Origin: Nitriliruptor sp040882055
Lineage (GTDB): Bacteria > Actinomycetota > Nitriliruptoria > Nitriliruptorales > Nitriliruptoraceae
Length of the DNA stretch: 47,003 nucleotides
NCBI GenBank assembly: GCA_040882055.1
Contig: JBBECA010000007.1
Coordinates: 1-47,003, forward strand
Direction: 5' to 3'
The first letter of the stretch is position 1; every line of letters starts with the position of its first letter. Below are positions 25,179-32,584 of the stretch, piece by piece. Under the pieces are notes generated by a model. It was not told the DNA's origin. It made no database searches and saw nothing but the letters and a program-made list of their open reading frames with translations. A program made the translations under genes and the position numbers.

Positions 25179-26357
25179 CTAGAAGCGGCGCATGTGGACG
25201 TTCAACAGCAGCCCGACGATCGCGAACCAGACGATCAGCGAGGTGCCGCCGTAGCTGATGAAGGGCAACGGGATGCCCGTCACCGGCATGATGCCGACCG
25301 TCATACCGACGTTGACGAAGACCTGCAGGGCGAGCATGGCGACCACCCCGGTGGCCAGCAACGTGCCGAACAGGTCCTTGGCGAGCACCGCGATGCGCAG
25401 ACCACGCCAGATCAGGGTGAGGAAGAGCCCCAGCACGACCAGCGCACCGATGAAACCGAACTCCTCACCGATGACGGTGAAGATGAAGTCGGTGTGGTTC
25501 TCCGGCACGTAGGACAGCGAGGTCTGGGTGCCCTCGAAGAGCCCCTTGCCCCCGAACTGTCCCGAGCCGATGGCGATCATCGACTGCCGGGTCTGGAACG
25601 CCGGCCCCTGCGCGAGCGACGGGTCGCCGGCGTTGAGGAACGAGGTCAACCGTTCGAGCTGGTAGTCCTGGATCACATCGGCTCGGAAGACCCCGGCGAT
25701 CGCCGCGGTGGCGGCCACGCCGAGCTCGGCCAGGTAGCGCCCCTGCACCCCACCGATGACGAACAGCACGCCGCAGAGCCAGATGAAGACGATGGAGGTG
25801 CCGAGGTCGGGCTGGAGGAAGACCAGACCGAACGGCACCGCGGTGATGGCGAGGCACACCCCCACCGTGGGCAGGCCGGGTTCCCCCTTGCGCTCGTGCA
25901 GGACCGCGGCGAGGGCGATCAGCACCGCGATCTTCGCCAGCTCGGAGGGCTGCATCGGGAAGCCGGCGATCGTGATCCACCGCGTCGAGCCGCCGGCGGC
26001 GGTGCCGAGCGGGGTGAGCACCAGCGCGAGTAGGACGACCGCGATGCCGTAGATCGCGGCCGCGTAGGTGCGCAGCTGGCGGTAGTCGACGACGGCGGCG
26101 ACGGCCATCGCGCCGATGCCGAGCACCAGACCGATGAGCTGCCGTGAGAGGTAGAACATCGACGGCAAACCCTGTTCGCTCAGGGTCTGCACCTTGGCCG
26201 AGTAGATGGCCACCATGCCGACGCCGGCGAGCGCGAGCGCGGTCAGCACCAGGACCGGGTCGAGGTGCTTGATCGGCGCGTACGCCTCCTGCCAACGCGA
26301 CGCGACCCGCTCGCGCTGCAGCCGCTCGACGCGGTCCTGCCCGAACCCGACCTCCAC
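25179..26357 (-). CDS. rodA: Rod-shape-determining peptidoglycan glycosyltransferase RodA (SEDS family)
   Basis: A 392-residue SEDS-family integral membrane protein with about ten hydrophobic segments; it polymerises lipid II during lateral wall growth together with PBP2. Family motifs seen: the loop RWITIAGFPMQPSELAKIA, FLQPDLGTSIVF (the conserved catalytic-region D), GKGLFEGTQTSLSYVPENHTDFIFTVIGEE and the last-helix GIPLPFISYGGTS. The short cytoplasmic N-terminus (about 35 residues) is charged. The GTG start at 26357 is decided by a perfect AGGAGGT (26362-26368). TAG stop. It follows PBP2 by 31 bases, the usual pairing, so it is RodA rather than FtsW. Confidence 0.94.
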   Translation of the reverse strand: MEVGFGQDRVERLQRERVASRWQEAYAPIKHLDPVLVLTALALAGVGMVAIYSAKVQTLSEQGLPSMFYLSRQLIGLVLGIGAMAVAAVVDYRQLRTYAAAIYGIAVVLLALVLTPLGTAAGGSTRWITIAGFPMQPSELAKIAVLIALAAVLHERKGEPGLPTVGVCLAITAVPFGLVFLQPDLGTSIVFIWLCGVLFVIGGVQGRYLAELGVAATAAIAGVFRADVIQDYQLERLTSFLNAGDPSLAQGPAFQTRQSMIAIGSGQFGGKGLFEGTQTSLSYVPENHTDFIFTVIGEEFGFIGALVVLGLFLTLIWRGLRIAVLAKDLFGTLLATGVVAMLALQVFVNVGMTVGIMPVTGIPLPFISYGGTSLIVWFAIVGLLLNVHMRRF

Positions 26358-26361
26358 GTAC

Positions 26362-26368
26362 ACCTCCT
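26362..26368 (-). promoter_or_regulatory. Ribosome-binding site of rodA
   Basis: Perfect AGGAGGT on the minus strand, 4 bases before GTG 26357. It decides against longer in-frame starts further upstream, which would overlap the PBP2 gene. Confidence 0.7.
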
Positions 26369-26388
26369 CCCGGATCGTCCGTCCGCGG

Positions 26389-28422
26389 TCAGTTGTTGAT
26401 GCGGTCGCCCTCGACGAACTCCGCCTCGTCGGCGTCGGTGACGCCGAAGTAGTGCTCCATGATGGTGCGCGCGAGCGGCGCTGCGGTCTGCGAGCCACCG
26501 CCACCTTGTTCGACGTTGACCACCACCACGATCTCGGGATCGTCGGCGGGCGCGTACCCGGCGAACCAGGCGAACGGCACCAGTGGCTTGAGTTCGGCGG
26601 TACCGGTCTTGCCGGCCACGGGGATCTCACCGAGCGGGAACGCGCGTCCTCGGGTGAACGCGCCGCGCGCGGTCCCCCGGTCGTCCATGACCACCCGCTC
26701 GAGGCCGGTGCGGATGGCGCGCATCTCGGCCTCGTCGAGCCCGAGCTCACCGAGCACCTCGGGCTGGATCTCGCGGACGGTCGCCCCGTCGGGACCGACC
26801 ACGCGCTGACCGATCAGCGGCTGGTAGAGGGTGCCGCCGTTGGCGATCGCCACGTACGACGCCGCGACCTGCAACGGGGTGGCCTGCACATCGCCCTGCC
26901 CGATGGAGCTGTTGATCGCGTCACCACCACGCCAGGTGCCACCCGACACGCAGAGGTCGGCGTTGACGTCACGGCCGTACCCCGGCGGCAACGTCTCGGC
27001 GAGCTCGCAGTAGGTCTCACGCGCGCGCTCCCAGTACTCCCGGCGCCACTCGCGGGACGGCACGACGCCGGCCGCCTCGCCGGGTAGGTCGACCCCGAGC
27101 GTGCGCCCGAACCCGAAGCGACGCGCCACCTGCGGCAGCACCTCGTCGACGTCCTCGCCCTGGGCCTGCTCGACCCGCCACTGGGCGTGAGCGAGCTCGT
27201 AGAAGTAGGTGTCGCAGGAGCGCATCAACGCCGTCGAGAGGTCCATCGGGCCCTCGTTGGCGGTGTTCCAGTTCCGGAACGTGATCCCGCCGAGCTCGTA
27301 GGAGTTCCGGCAGTTCACGGTGCCGTTCGGCCCGATCCGGCCCGCCTCCATGTAGGTCGCACCCGTGACGGTCTTGAACACCGAGCCCGGGGGGTACGCC
27401 GCCTGGATGGCGCGGTTGATCAGCGGCTGCTCGTTGTCCTCGTCGTTCACCTCGTCCCAGTACCGCTGGCTGACCCCACCGACGAACTCGCGAGGGTCGT
27501 AGGTCGGGTAGGACGCCAGGGCCAGCACCGAGCCGTCATCGGCGTCCAGCACGACGGCGGACCCGGCGGTCGAGGGCAGGTTGCGACCCGACTCGGTGTG
27601 GACGTTGCGACGGCTGGCGAGGATGCCCTCGGCGAGCAACCGTTCGGTGGCCGCCTGCAGGTCGAGATCGATCGAGGTGACGAGGTCGCCACCGGGCACC
27701 GGTTCGCGGTCCTGGAGCACCCCGACCACCCGGTTCGAGCGGTTCACCTCGAGCCGTCGATCCCCCGCGTCGCCCCGCAGATCGGGCTCGTAGACCTGTT
27801 CGAGCCCACCCCGACCCACGAACTCCCCCGGCCGGTACTCGCCGGCGTAGGGCTCCTCGTCGAGCTCGGCCTCGGAGATCTCGCCGAGGCGGCCGACCAG
27901 GTGCGCACCGAGCTGCCCCTGGGGGTAGGTGCGCACCGGCAGGCTCTCGGCGACCACCCCGGGGAACAGCTCCTGCTGCTCGCGGACGGCGTAGACGATC
28001 TCGGGCGCCACGTCGATCGCGATCGGGATCGGACGGAAGGTGCTGTACCGCCGGGACGTGAGCCGCTCGATGATCTCAGCGCGATCGAGACGCAGCAGGG
28101 TCGACAGACGTTCGAGCACGCGGTCAGCACCGGCGTCGACCGGCTCACCGAGACCATCGAGCAGCACCTGGCGGTCGGCCGAGATCGTCAGCGCCGGCCG
28201 GTTGCCGACCAGCTCCTGCCCTGCGGCGTCGAGGATCCGCCCGCGCGGGGCCTCGGTGACCACGGTCCGGACACGGTTCTGCTCGGCCGCCAACGAGTAC
28301 CGGTCCCCCGCCAGGATCTGCAGGAACCACAGGCGCGAGAACAGCGCCAGGAAGAGGCCGACGATGACCACCGTCAGGACGGTCAGCCGCAGCGCGTTGT
28401 TCGTGGGGTCGGTCGTCGCCAA
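26389..28422 (-). CDS. mrdA: Penicillin-binding protein 2 (class B transpeptidase)
   Basis: A 677-residue class B PBP cross-linking peptidoglycan for cylindrical growth. One N-terminal membrane helix (about 12-35), then the dimerisation domain. The transpeptidase motifs are S347-V-F-K350 (PPGSVFKT), S402-C-D404 in SCDTYFYE (the SxD form usual in PBP2) and K605-T-G607. The start is the weak point: before TTG 28422 the codons become atypical (ACA, CCA, CGA, CCT), while after it they match the genome, so TTG is preferred to the GTG at 28509. It is followed by rodA after 31 bases. A 165-base gap separates it from mreD and holds a possible TACCGT promoter. Confidence 0.93.
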   Translation of the reverse strand: MATTDPTNNALRLTVLTVVIVGLFLALFSRLWFLQILAGDRYSLAAEQNRVRTVVTEAPRGRILDAAGQELVGNRPALTISADRQVLLDGLGEPVDAGADRVLERLSTLLRLDRAEIIERLTSRRYSTFRPIPIAIDVAPEIVYAVREQQELFPGVVAESLPVRTYPQGQLGAHLVGRLGEISEAELDEEPYAGEYRPGEFVGRGGLEQVYEPDLRGDAGDRRLEVNRSNRVVGVLQDREPVPGGDLVTSIDLDLQAATERLLAEGILASRRNVHTESGRNLPSTAGSAVVLDADDGSVLALASYPTYDPREFVGGVSQRYWDEVNDEDNEQPLINRAIQAAYPPGSVFKTVTGATYMEAGRIGPNGTVNCRNSYELGGITFRNWNTANEGPMDLSTALMRSCDTYFYELAHAQWRVEQAQGEDVDEVLPQVARRFGFGRTLGVDLPGEAAGVVPSREWRREYWERARETYCELAETLPPGYGRDVNADLCVSGGTWRGGDAINSSIGQGDVQATPLQVAASYVAIANGGTLYQPLIGQRVVGPDGATVREIQPEVLGELGLDEAEMRAIRTGLERVVMDDRGTARGAFTRGRAFPLGEIPVAGKTGTAELKPLVPFAWFAGYAPADDPEIVVVVNVEQGGGGSQTAAPLARTIMEHYFGVTDADEAEFVEGDRINN

Positions 28423-28537
28423 GTCAGGTGCCCCGCGGGGTCGCGCTCGGTCGGGTGGTGTCCCCGCGCTCGAGGAGCGGGAGGAGGCGAGGCAGGGGAC
28501 GGTCCGCACGCCGGAGCGGTTCGCGGAGCCACGTCCG

Positions 28538-28543
28538 ACGGTA
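28538..28543 (-). promoter_or_regulatory. Candidate -10 element TACCGT for mrdA-rodA
   Basis: TANNNT hexamer on the minus strand in the gap 28423-28587 between mreD and mrdA, 116 bases before the TTG start. It would allow mrdA-rodA to be expressed separately from mreBCD. Confidence 0.25.
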
Positions 28544-28587
28544 CCAGCGAGGCCGGGTCGGCCCGGGCGGGATCCTCGCGACCCCGG

Positions 28588-29103
28588 TCAGGCGAGCGCG
28601 GCGGACCCGTCGAGCGGGAAACGATCGGACAGGCGCCGGACCAGGCCGAGCACGATCGGCGCGAGCAGCGTGTTGAAGACCGCGACACCGACCGACGCCT
28701 GGACCAGCAGCTCGAAGGTGACGCGGGACTCACCGAGGAGCGCGGACAGCACGCCGTACCCGGCCGTGCCGAGCAGCCCCGAGGTGAACGCGAGCAGCAG
28801 CGGCGCGGTGATCGAACCCGGCGCGAGGTAGGGCCGAGCCGCCCCCACGGTGTAGCCGATGCCGGTGAGCACCAGCACCGCGAGCCCGACGGGTGCCTGC
28901 GTGGTGAGCAGGTCGGCGATGAGTCCAGCCGCGAACCCGACGCGCAACCCCGGCAGCGCGCCGTCGCGCAGGGCCACACCGAGCACCACGAGCAGCAGCA
29001 GGTTGGGACGGAACCCCCCGAGCCCGATCGCCGGGAACAGGGCCGTCTGGAGCACAGCGGCGGTGAGCAACAGCAGACCGATCGCCGCCGTCCGTACGAT
29101 CAC
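28588..29103 (-). CDS. mreD: Rod-shape-determining protein MreD
   Basis: A 171-residue polytopic membrane protein with five or six hydrophobic segments and the MreD pattern FRPNLLLLVVLGVALRDG followed by GFAAGLIADLL in the first 70 residues. It links MreC to the elongasome membrane complex. GTG start overlapping the mreC stop by 4 bases (GTGA). MreD proteins are poorly conserved, so position after mreC carries much of the weight. Confidence 0.9.
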   Translation of the reverse strand: MIVRTAAIGLLLLTAAVLQTALFPAIGLGGFRPNLLLLVVLGVALRDGALPGLRVGFAAGLIADLLTTQAPVGLAVLVLTGIGYTVGAARPYLAPGSITAPLLLAFTSGLLGTAGYGVLSALLGESRVTFELLVQASVGVAVFNTLLAPIVLGLVRRLSDRFPLDGSAALA

Positions 29104-30098
29104 TGGTCATCCTCGACCGGCACTTCACCCTCGACCTCAGCTTCAGCCTCAGCCTCCTGACGCTCCGCCTCGGCCTCCTCCTCCACCTGACGTTGGAGGT
29201 CCTCGATGTCGACGAACGGCTCGACGTCGGGGACACGCACCTCGAGCTCGTCGAGGTCCTGGAACGGCGGCAGCGGTTGCACCGGCGCGTCGACCACCAC
29301 GAGCACCTCGTGGAGGCGGGTGAAGTCGACGAAGGGGCGGACGGTCACGTCGCGGGTGAGCGCGGTGGTCGACTCCCCCACCCTGGCGATGGTCCCGATC
29401 GGGATGCCCTCGGGGTACTGGCTGTTGCTGTACGCCGACGTCACCAGCTCCTGCCCGACCTCGAGTTCAGCTTCAGGGTCGGTGACGGAGAAGACCAGCG
29501 GCTCGCCACCCCGCCCCTGCACCGTGCCGGTCTCGCCCGTGGTCGAGGTCCGAACGGCGGCGAAGAAGGTGGGGTCGATGGTCAACAGCACCCGGGAGGC
29601 GCTCGCCGTGGTCTGGACGACACGGCCGACCAGACCATCGCCGTTGATCACCGGCATGCCCCGCTCGACACCTTCGTCGGTGCCCGCGTCGATGGTGATG
29701 GTCCACTCGAAGTCGCTCGCACCGAGCGCGACGGTGCGAGCTCCGACGGTCACGAGCTCGGCCCGGTCCCGGATCTCGAGCAGTTCACGCAGCTCGGTGT
29801 TCTCACGCTCGAGGTCGAGCGCCGAGCGGGTGCGCTGTTCCAAGGTCTCGAGGCGCGCCTGCAGGCGTTCGTTCTCCGCCCGGACCGAGAAGATGTCGGT
29901 GACGCCGCCGACGGCATCCCCGAGCGGACGCACCAGCGTGGCGATGCCCTCCTGGATGGGCCGCACGACCGTGGTCGCCACCCCCCGGAGCCGATCGAGC
30001 GGCCCGCCGTCCCCGCTGCGGAAGTCCACGGTGATCAGCACCAGCGCGGTGACGATCAGGACGACGAGGAGGACGCGCGCCTTGCGACGCTGGTACAT
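29100..30098 (-). CDS. mreC: Rod-shape-determining protein MreC
   Basis: A 332-residue bitopic protein: membrane helix at about 8-24, a coiled coil (about 72-112, ENERLQARLETLEQ onwards), then the beta-domain core (GMPVINGDGLVGRVVQ, VLLTIDPTFFAAVRTS, GELVTS-like QELVTSAYSNSQYPEGIPIGTIARV). It scaffolds PBP2 and the cell-wall synthases outside the membrane. The last 40 residues are an acidic Glu/Ala tail (EEEAEAERQEAEAEAEVEGE), an addition to the usual core. ATG start overlapping the mreB stop by one base (TGATG). Confidence 0.94.
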   Translation of the reverse strand: MYQRRKARVLLVVLIVTALVLITVDFRSGDGGPLDRLRGVATTVVRPIQEGIATLVRPLGDAVGGVTDIFSVRAENERLQARLETLEQRTRSALDLERENTELRELLEIRDRAELVTVGARTVALGASDFEWTITIDAGTDEGVERGMPVINGDGLVGRVVQTTASASRVLLTIDPTFFAAVRTSTTGETGTVQGRGGEPLVFSVTDPEAELEVGQELVTSAYSNSQYPEGIPIGTIARVGESTTALTRDVTVRPFVDFTRLHEVLVVVDAPVQPLPPFQDLDELEVRVPDVEPFVDIEDLQRQVEEEAEAERQEAEAEAEVEGEVPVEDDQ

Positions 30099-31141
30099 CA
30101 GTGGCGCGAGCTCGAGATGAGCACCTTCTTCAGCGCCTCGAACTCCTCGAGGCACTTGCCGGACCCGATGGCCACCGAGGACAGGGGGTTCTCGGTGATG
30201 TGGATCGGCATGCCGGTCTCGTGCTTCAGGCGCTCGTCGAGCCCCTTCAGCAGCCCGCCACCACCGGTCAGGACGATGCCCTTGTCCATGATGTCGGCGG
30301 CGAGCTCCGGCGGGGTCTTGTCGAGGGTGTTCTTGACCGCGTCGATGATGGCGTTGACCGGCTCCTCGATGGCCTTGCGGACCTCCTCGGCCGAGACGAT
30401 GATCGTCTTCGGCAACCCGGAGACCAGGTCACGACCGCGGATCTCGGCGTGCGGCTCGTCGGGCAGCGGGAACGCCGACCCGATCGCCATCTTGATCTCC
30501 TCGGCGGTGCGCTCGCCCAACATCAGCGAGTACTCCTTCTTGATGTAGGAGATGATGGCATCGTCGAGCTCGTCGCCACCGATGCGGATCGACTGCGACG
30601 TCACGATGCCGCCGAGCGAGATGACGGCGACCTCGGTGGTCCCACCACCGATGTCGACGACCATGTTGCCCGCGGGCTCGTGGACCGGCAGACCCGAACC
30701 GATGGCGGCGGCCATCGGCTCCTCGATGATGTACGCCGCGCGTGCGCCGGCCTGGATCGTGGCTTCCTCGACGGCGCGCTGCTCGACCCCGGTGATGCCG
30801 GAGGGGACGCAGACCACGACGCGAGGCTTGGCCAGGAAGCGCCGCTTGTGCACCGCCTGGATGAAGTAGCGCAGCATCTTCTCGGTCACGTCGAAGTCGG
30901 CGATGACGCCGTCCTTCAGCGGCCGGATGGCCATGATGTGGCCCGGCGTGCGGCCGATCATCCGTTTGGCCTCGGCGCCGACGGCCAGGATCGCGCCGTT
31001 CTTGGTGTTGATCGCGACGACGGACGGCTCGTTCAGGACGATGCCGCGACCGCGCACGTAGACCAACGTGTTGGCCGTGCCGAGGTCCACGGCCATGTCA
31101 CGGCCGAGGAACTGGAAGGTGTTACCGATGTTCGCAGCCAC
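30098..31141 (-). CDS. mreB: Rod-shape-determining actin-like protein MreB
   Basis: A 347-residue bacterial actin, full family length. Nucleotide-binding motifs: DLGTANTLVYV (phosphate 1), VVDIGGGTTEVAVIS (phosphate 2) and IVLTGGGGLLKGLDERL (adenosine). It polymerises under the membrane and positions the elongasome. GTG start chosen because it gives the family-typical N-terminus (MAANIGNTFQFLGRDMAVDLG); the Shine-Dalgarno sequence is weak. First gene of mreB-mreC-mreD-mrdA-rodA, with a possible TAGCTT promoter at 31180. Confidence 0.97.
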   Translation of the reverse strand: MAANIGNTFQFLGRDMAVDLGTANTLVYVRGRGIVLNEPSVVAINTKNGAILAVGAEAKRMIGRTPGHIMAIRPLKDGVIADFDVTEKMLRYFIQAVHKRRFLAKPRVVVCVPSGITGVEQRAVEEATIQAGARAAYIIEEPMAAAIGSGLPVHEPAGNMVVDIGGGTTEVAVISLGGIVTSQSIRIGGDELDDAIISYIKKEYSLMLGERTAEEIKMAIGSAFPLPDEPHAEIRGRDLVSGLPKTIIVSAEEVRKAIEEPVNAIIDAVKNTLDKTPPELAADIMDKGIVLTGGGGLLKGLDERLKHETGMPIHITENPLSSVAIGSGKCLEEFEALKKVLISSSRH

Positions 31142-31179
31142 GGAGGACCTACCGAGTGGAGAGCCGGGCGAGGGAGGTG

Positions 31180-31185
31180 AAGCTA
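31180..31185 (-). promoter_or_regulatory. Candidate -10 element TAGCTT of the mre operon
   Basis: TANNNT hexamer on the minus strand, about 39 bases before the mreB GTG. A second hexamer, TAGCCT, is at 31295-31300. Neither has an obvious -35 partner. Confidence 0.3.
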
Positions 31186-31367
31186 CGCCGGTGAGCGTGC
31201 CACATCGAAACGTGACGCGGGACCGAGGTCCCGGTGTGCGGCAGGCGCTGACCCGGCAGGACCGCAGCACCACACACCGTGCGAGCGTCGGGAGAGGCTA
31301 CCTCGCCCGGGCGGGTGAGGCGTCACGGCGCGCCCCGGGCGGTCGGACCTGCCCCCTCACGCACCAG

Positions 31368-31396
31368 GAGGACCCGTGCGGCGAGGACCCGTGCGG
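31368..31396 (+). repeat. Tandem repeat, two copies of GAGGACCCGTGCGG
   Basis: Two identical 14-base copies (31368-31381 and 31383-31396) separated by one C, giving a 15-base period. They lie in the mreB divergent region, about 100 bases before the small gene. They could be a protein-binding tandem site or a chance duplication. Confidence 0.6.
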
Positions 31397-31449
31397 ACCG
31401 CCGGGGGGTCCCACGGCCGCTCGACCGGATCCAGCCCGCCGTGTGCGCC

Positions 31450-31455
31450 TACCGT
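31450..31455 (+). promoter_or_regulatory. Candidate -10 element TACCGT
   Basis: TANNNT hexamer 42 bases before the GTG at 31497; predicted transcript leader of about 35 bases including the GGGAG site. Confidence 0.3.
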
Positions 31456-31496
31456 GTCGTCGATCACGGCTGGCCCAGGCGGACCGGGAGCTCCAC

Positions 31497-31898
31497 GTGC
31501 ACACCGAACGCTTCCCCTTCTCGGTGCGGTCGCCCTGGTCACGTCTGCTCCCAGCGGTGTTCCGCGACGCTCCACAGGCCGTGGTCGAGTGCAACGAGAT
31601 CGGGCTGAGCGCGAGCTTCGGCCCCTTCCTCATCACGACACCGTGGCGCAACGTGCGGGACGTGGCGGTGTCGGGCCCCTACCGCTGGTTCCGGGTGATC
31701 GGACCTCGCCTCTCGCTGGCCGACCGGGGCCTGACCTTCGGCACCAGCACCGACGCCGGTGCCTGCATCCGTTTCCACGAGCCCGTGGCCGCGCTGTTCG
31801 GATCACGACGGGTCCACCCGGGGCTGACCGTCACCGTGGAGGACCCCCACGGGCTCGCAGCAGCCATCGAGGCGCGGATCGGGGACGGCGACCGCTGA
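31497..31898 (+). CDS. Conserved actinobacterial protein of unknown function
   Basis: A 133-residue protein. GTG start chosen from GGGAG 6 bases upstream (CCGGGAGCTCCAC then GTG); the longer open frame upstream reads as low-quality Arg/Pro sequence. Visible blocks: NEIGLSASFGPFLITTPWRNV, SGPYRW, RLSLADRGLTFGTSTDAGACIRF and HPGLTVTVEDPHGLAAAIEARI. From memory these resemble a conserved, uncharacterised actinobacterial family, which a profile search could confirm. The alternating hydrophobic pattern suggests a small beta-rich fold; no signal peptide or membrane segment. It converges on radC with a 10-base gap. Confidence 0.75.
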   Translation: MHTERFPFSVRSPWSRLLPAVFRDAPQAVVECNEIGLSASFGPFLITTPWRNVRDVAVSGPYRWFRVIGPRLSLADRGLTFGTSTDAGACIRFHEPVAALFGSRRVHPGLTVTVEDPHGLAAAIEARIGDGDR

Positions 31899-31908
31899 GC
31901 GTCACCGG

Positions 31909-32397
31909 TCAACCGACGAGGCCGCGACGCGCCAAGCTCACCCACCGGCGGCCGCCCACCACGAGGTGATCGAGCAGCTCGACCCCGACCAGCTCCCCCG
32001 CCCGGGTGAGCCGCCGGGTCAACAGCTCGTCGTCGCGTGACGGCGTCGGATCGCCGCTCGGGTGGTTGTGGGCCAGCACGAGCGCCGCCGCGTTCGCGAG
32101 CAACGCGTCCCGGAACACCTCCCGCGGCGCCATGAAGGTGTGGTCGAGCGACCCGACGCTGACCACCACCAGCTCGATCACGCGGTGCTTGGTGTCGAGG
32201 AGCGCGGCGACGCACCGTTCCCGGTCGGCGTCGGCCAGGTGGGGCACGAGCAGGTCCGCCGCGGCCTCGGGTGAGGTCAACTCGGCCCGATCGTCCGCAC
32301 CAGGCCGGTAGGCGACCCGGTCGCAGGCCGCACACCGGGCGGGAGGATCGAGCAGCGCAGCCCCGCTCGCAGGGCCATGGAGCCAAGGGGTGGACAC
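31909..32397 (-). CDS. Short RadC-like JAB/MPN-domain protein
   Basis: A 162-residue protein of the RadC (JAB1/MPN metalloprotease-fold) family. The metal motif is intact: H110-N-H112-P-S-G-D-P-T-P-S120 followed by an acidic pair, preceded by LVLAH and by the HTFMAPREVFRDAL helix typical of RadC. The usual N-terminal helix-hairpin-helix domain of RadC (about 80-100 residues) is missing; instead there are about 40 residues with C22-A-A-C25, which could be half a zinc knuckle. GTG 32397 is preferred because GAGGTG lies about 6 bases upstream; longer in-frame starts would extend an Arg/Pro-rich tail. The cellular role of RadC proteins is not settled; a role in DNA repair was not upheld. Confidence 0.82.
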   Translation of the reverse strand: MSTPWLHGPASGAALLDPPARCAACDRVAYRPGADDRAELTSPEAAADLLVPHLADADRERCVAALLDTKHRVIELVVVSVGSLDHTFMAPREVFRDALLANAAALVLAHNHPSGDPTPSRDDELLTRRLTRAGELVGVELLDHLVVGGRRWVSLARRGLVG

Positions 32398-32540
32398 GTC
32401 GCACCTCACCGTTCGTCCGCCCCCGGACGAACGGCAGCGTGCCGGACGGGACGCGCGGCGGCGGATCGGCCCGTCGAGCGCTGTGGACGACCCCTCGGGG
32501 CCCGTCGCCGGAGAGCCGGACGCCACACCCCCCGGCTCCG

Positions 32541-32546
32541 TAGGCT
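32541..32546 (+). promoter_or_regulatory. Candidate -10 element TAGGCT
   Basis: TANNNT hexamer 44 bases before the preferred GTG of the EAL gene, in the 187-base divergent region with radC. The same hexamer and CCG context occur at 11540. Confidence 0.35.
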
Positions 32547-32584
32547 TGGTCGGTCGGAGCGGGAGCTGGGCGCAGGTGGGACGG

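Larger units (their letters stand above)
31142..31496 (+). other. Divergent intergenic region between mreB and a conserved small gene (355 bases)
   Basis: No convincing gene here: open frames in it are Arg/Pro/Ser/Gly-rich and lack a good start. It holds TAGCTT (31180-31185, minus) and TAGCCT (31295-31300, minus) as possible mreB promoters, TACCGT (31450-31455, plus) for the rightward gene, and a tandem 14-base repeat at 31368-31396. The lack of readable function in so long a gap in a compact genome suggests a regulatory region for the mre operon. Confidence 0.5.

Noticed and set aside
27187..29160. Long plus-strand open frame opposite PBP2 and mreD
   Set aside because: Antisense shadow over clear PBP2, MreD and MreC coding sequence.
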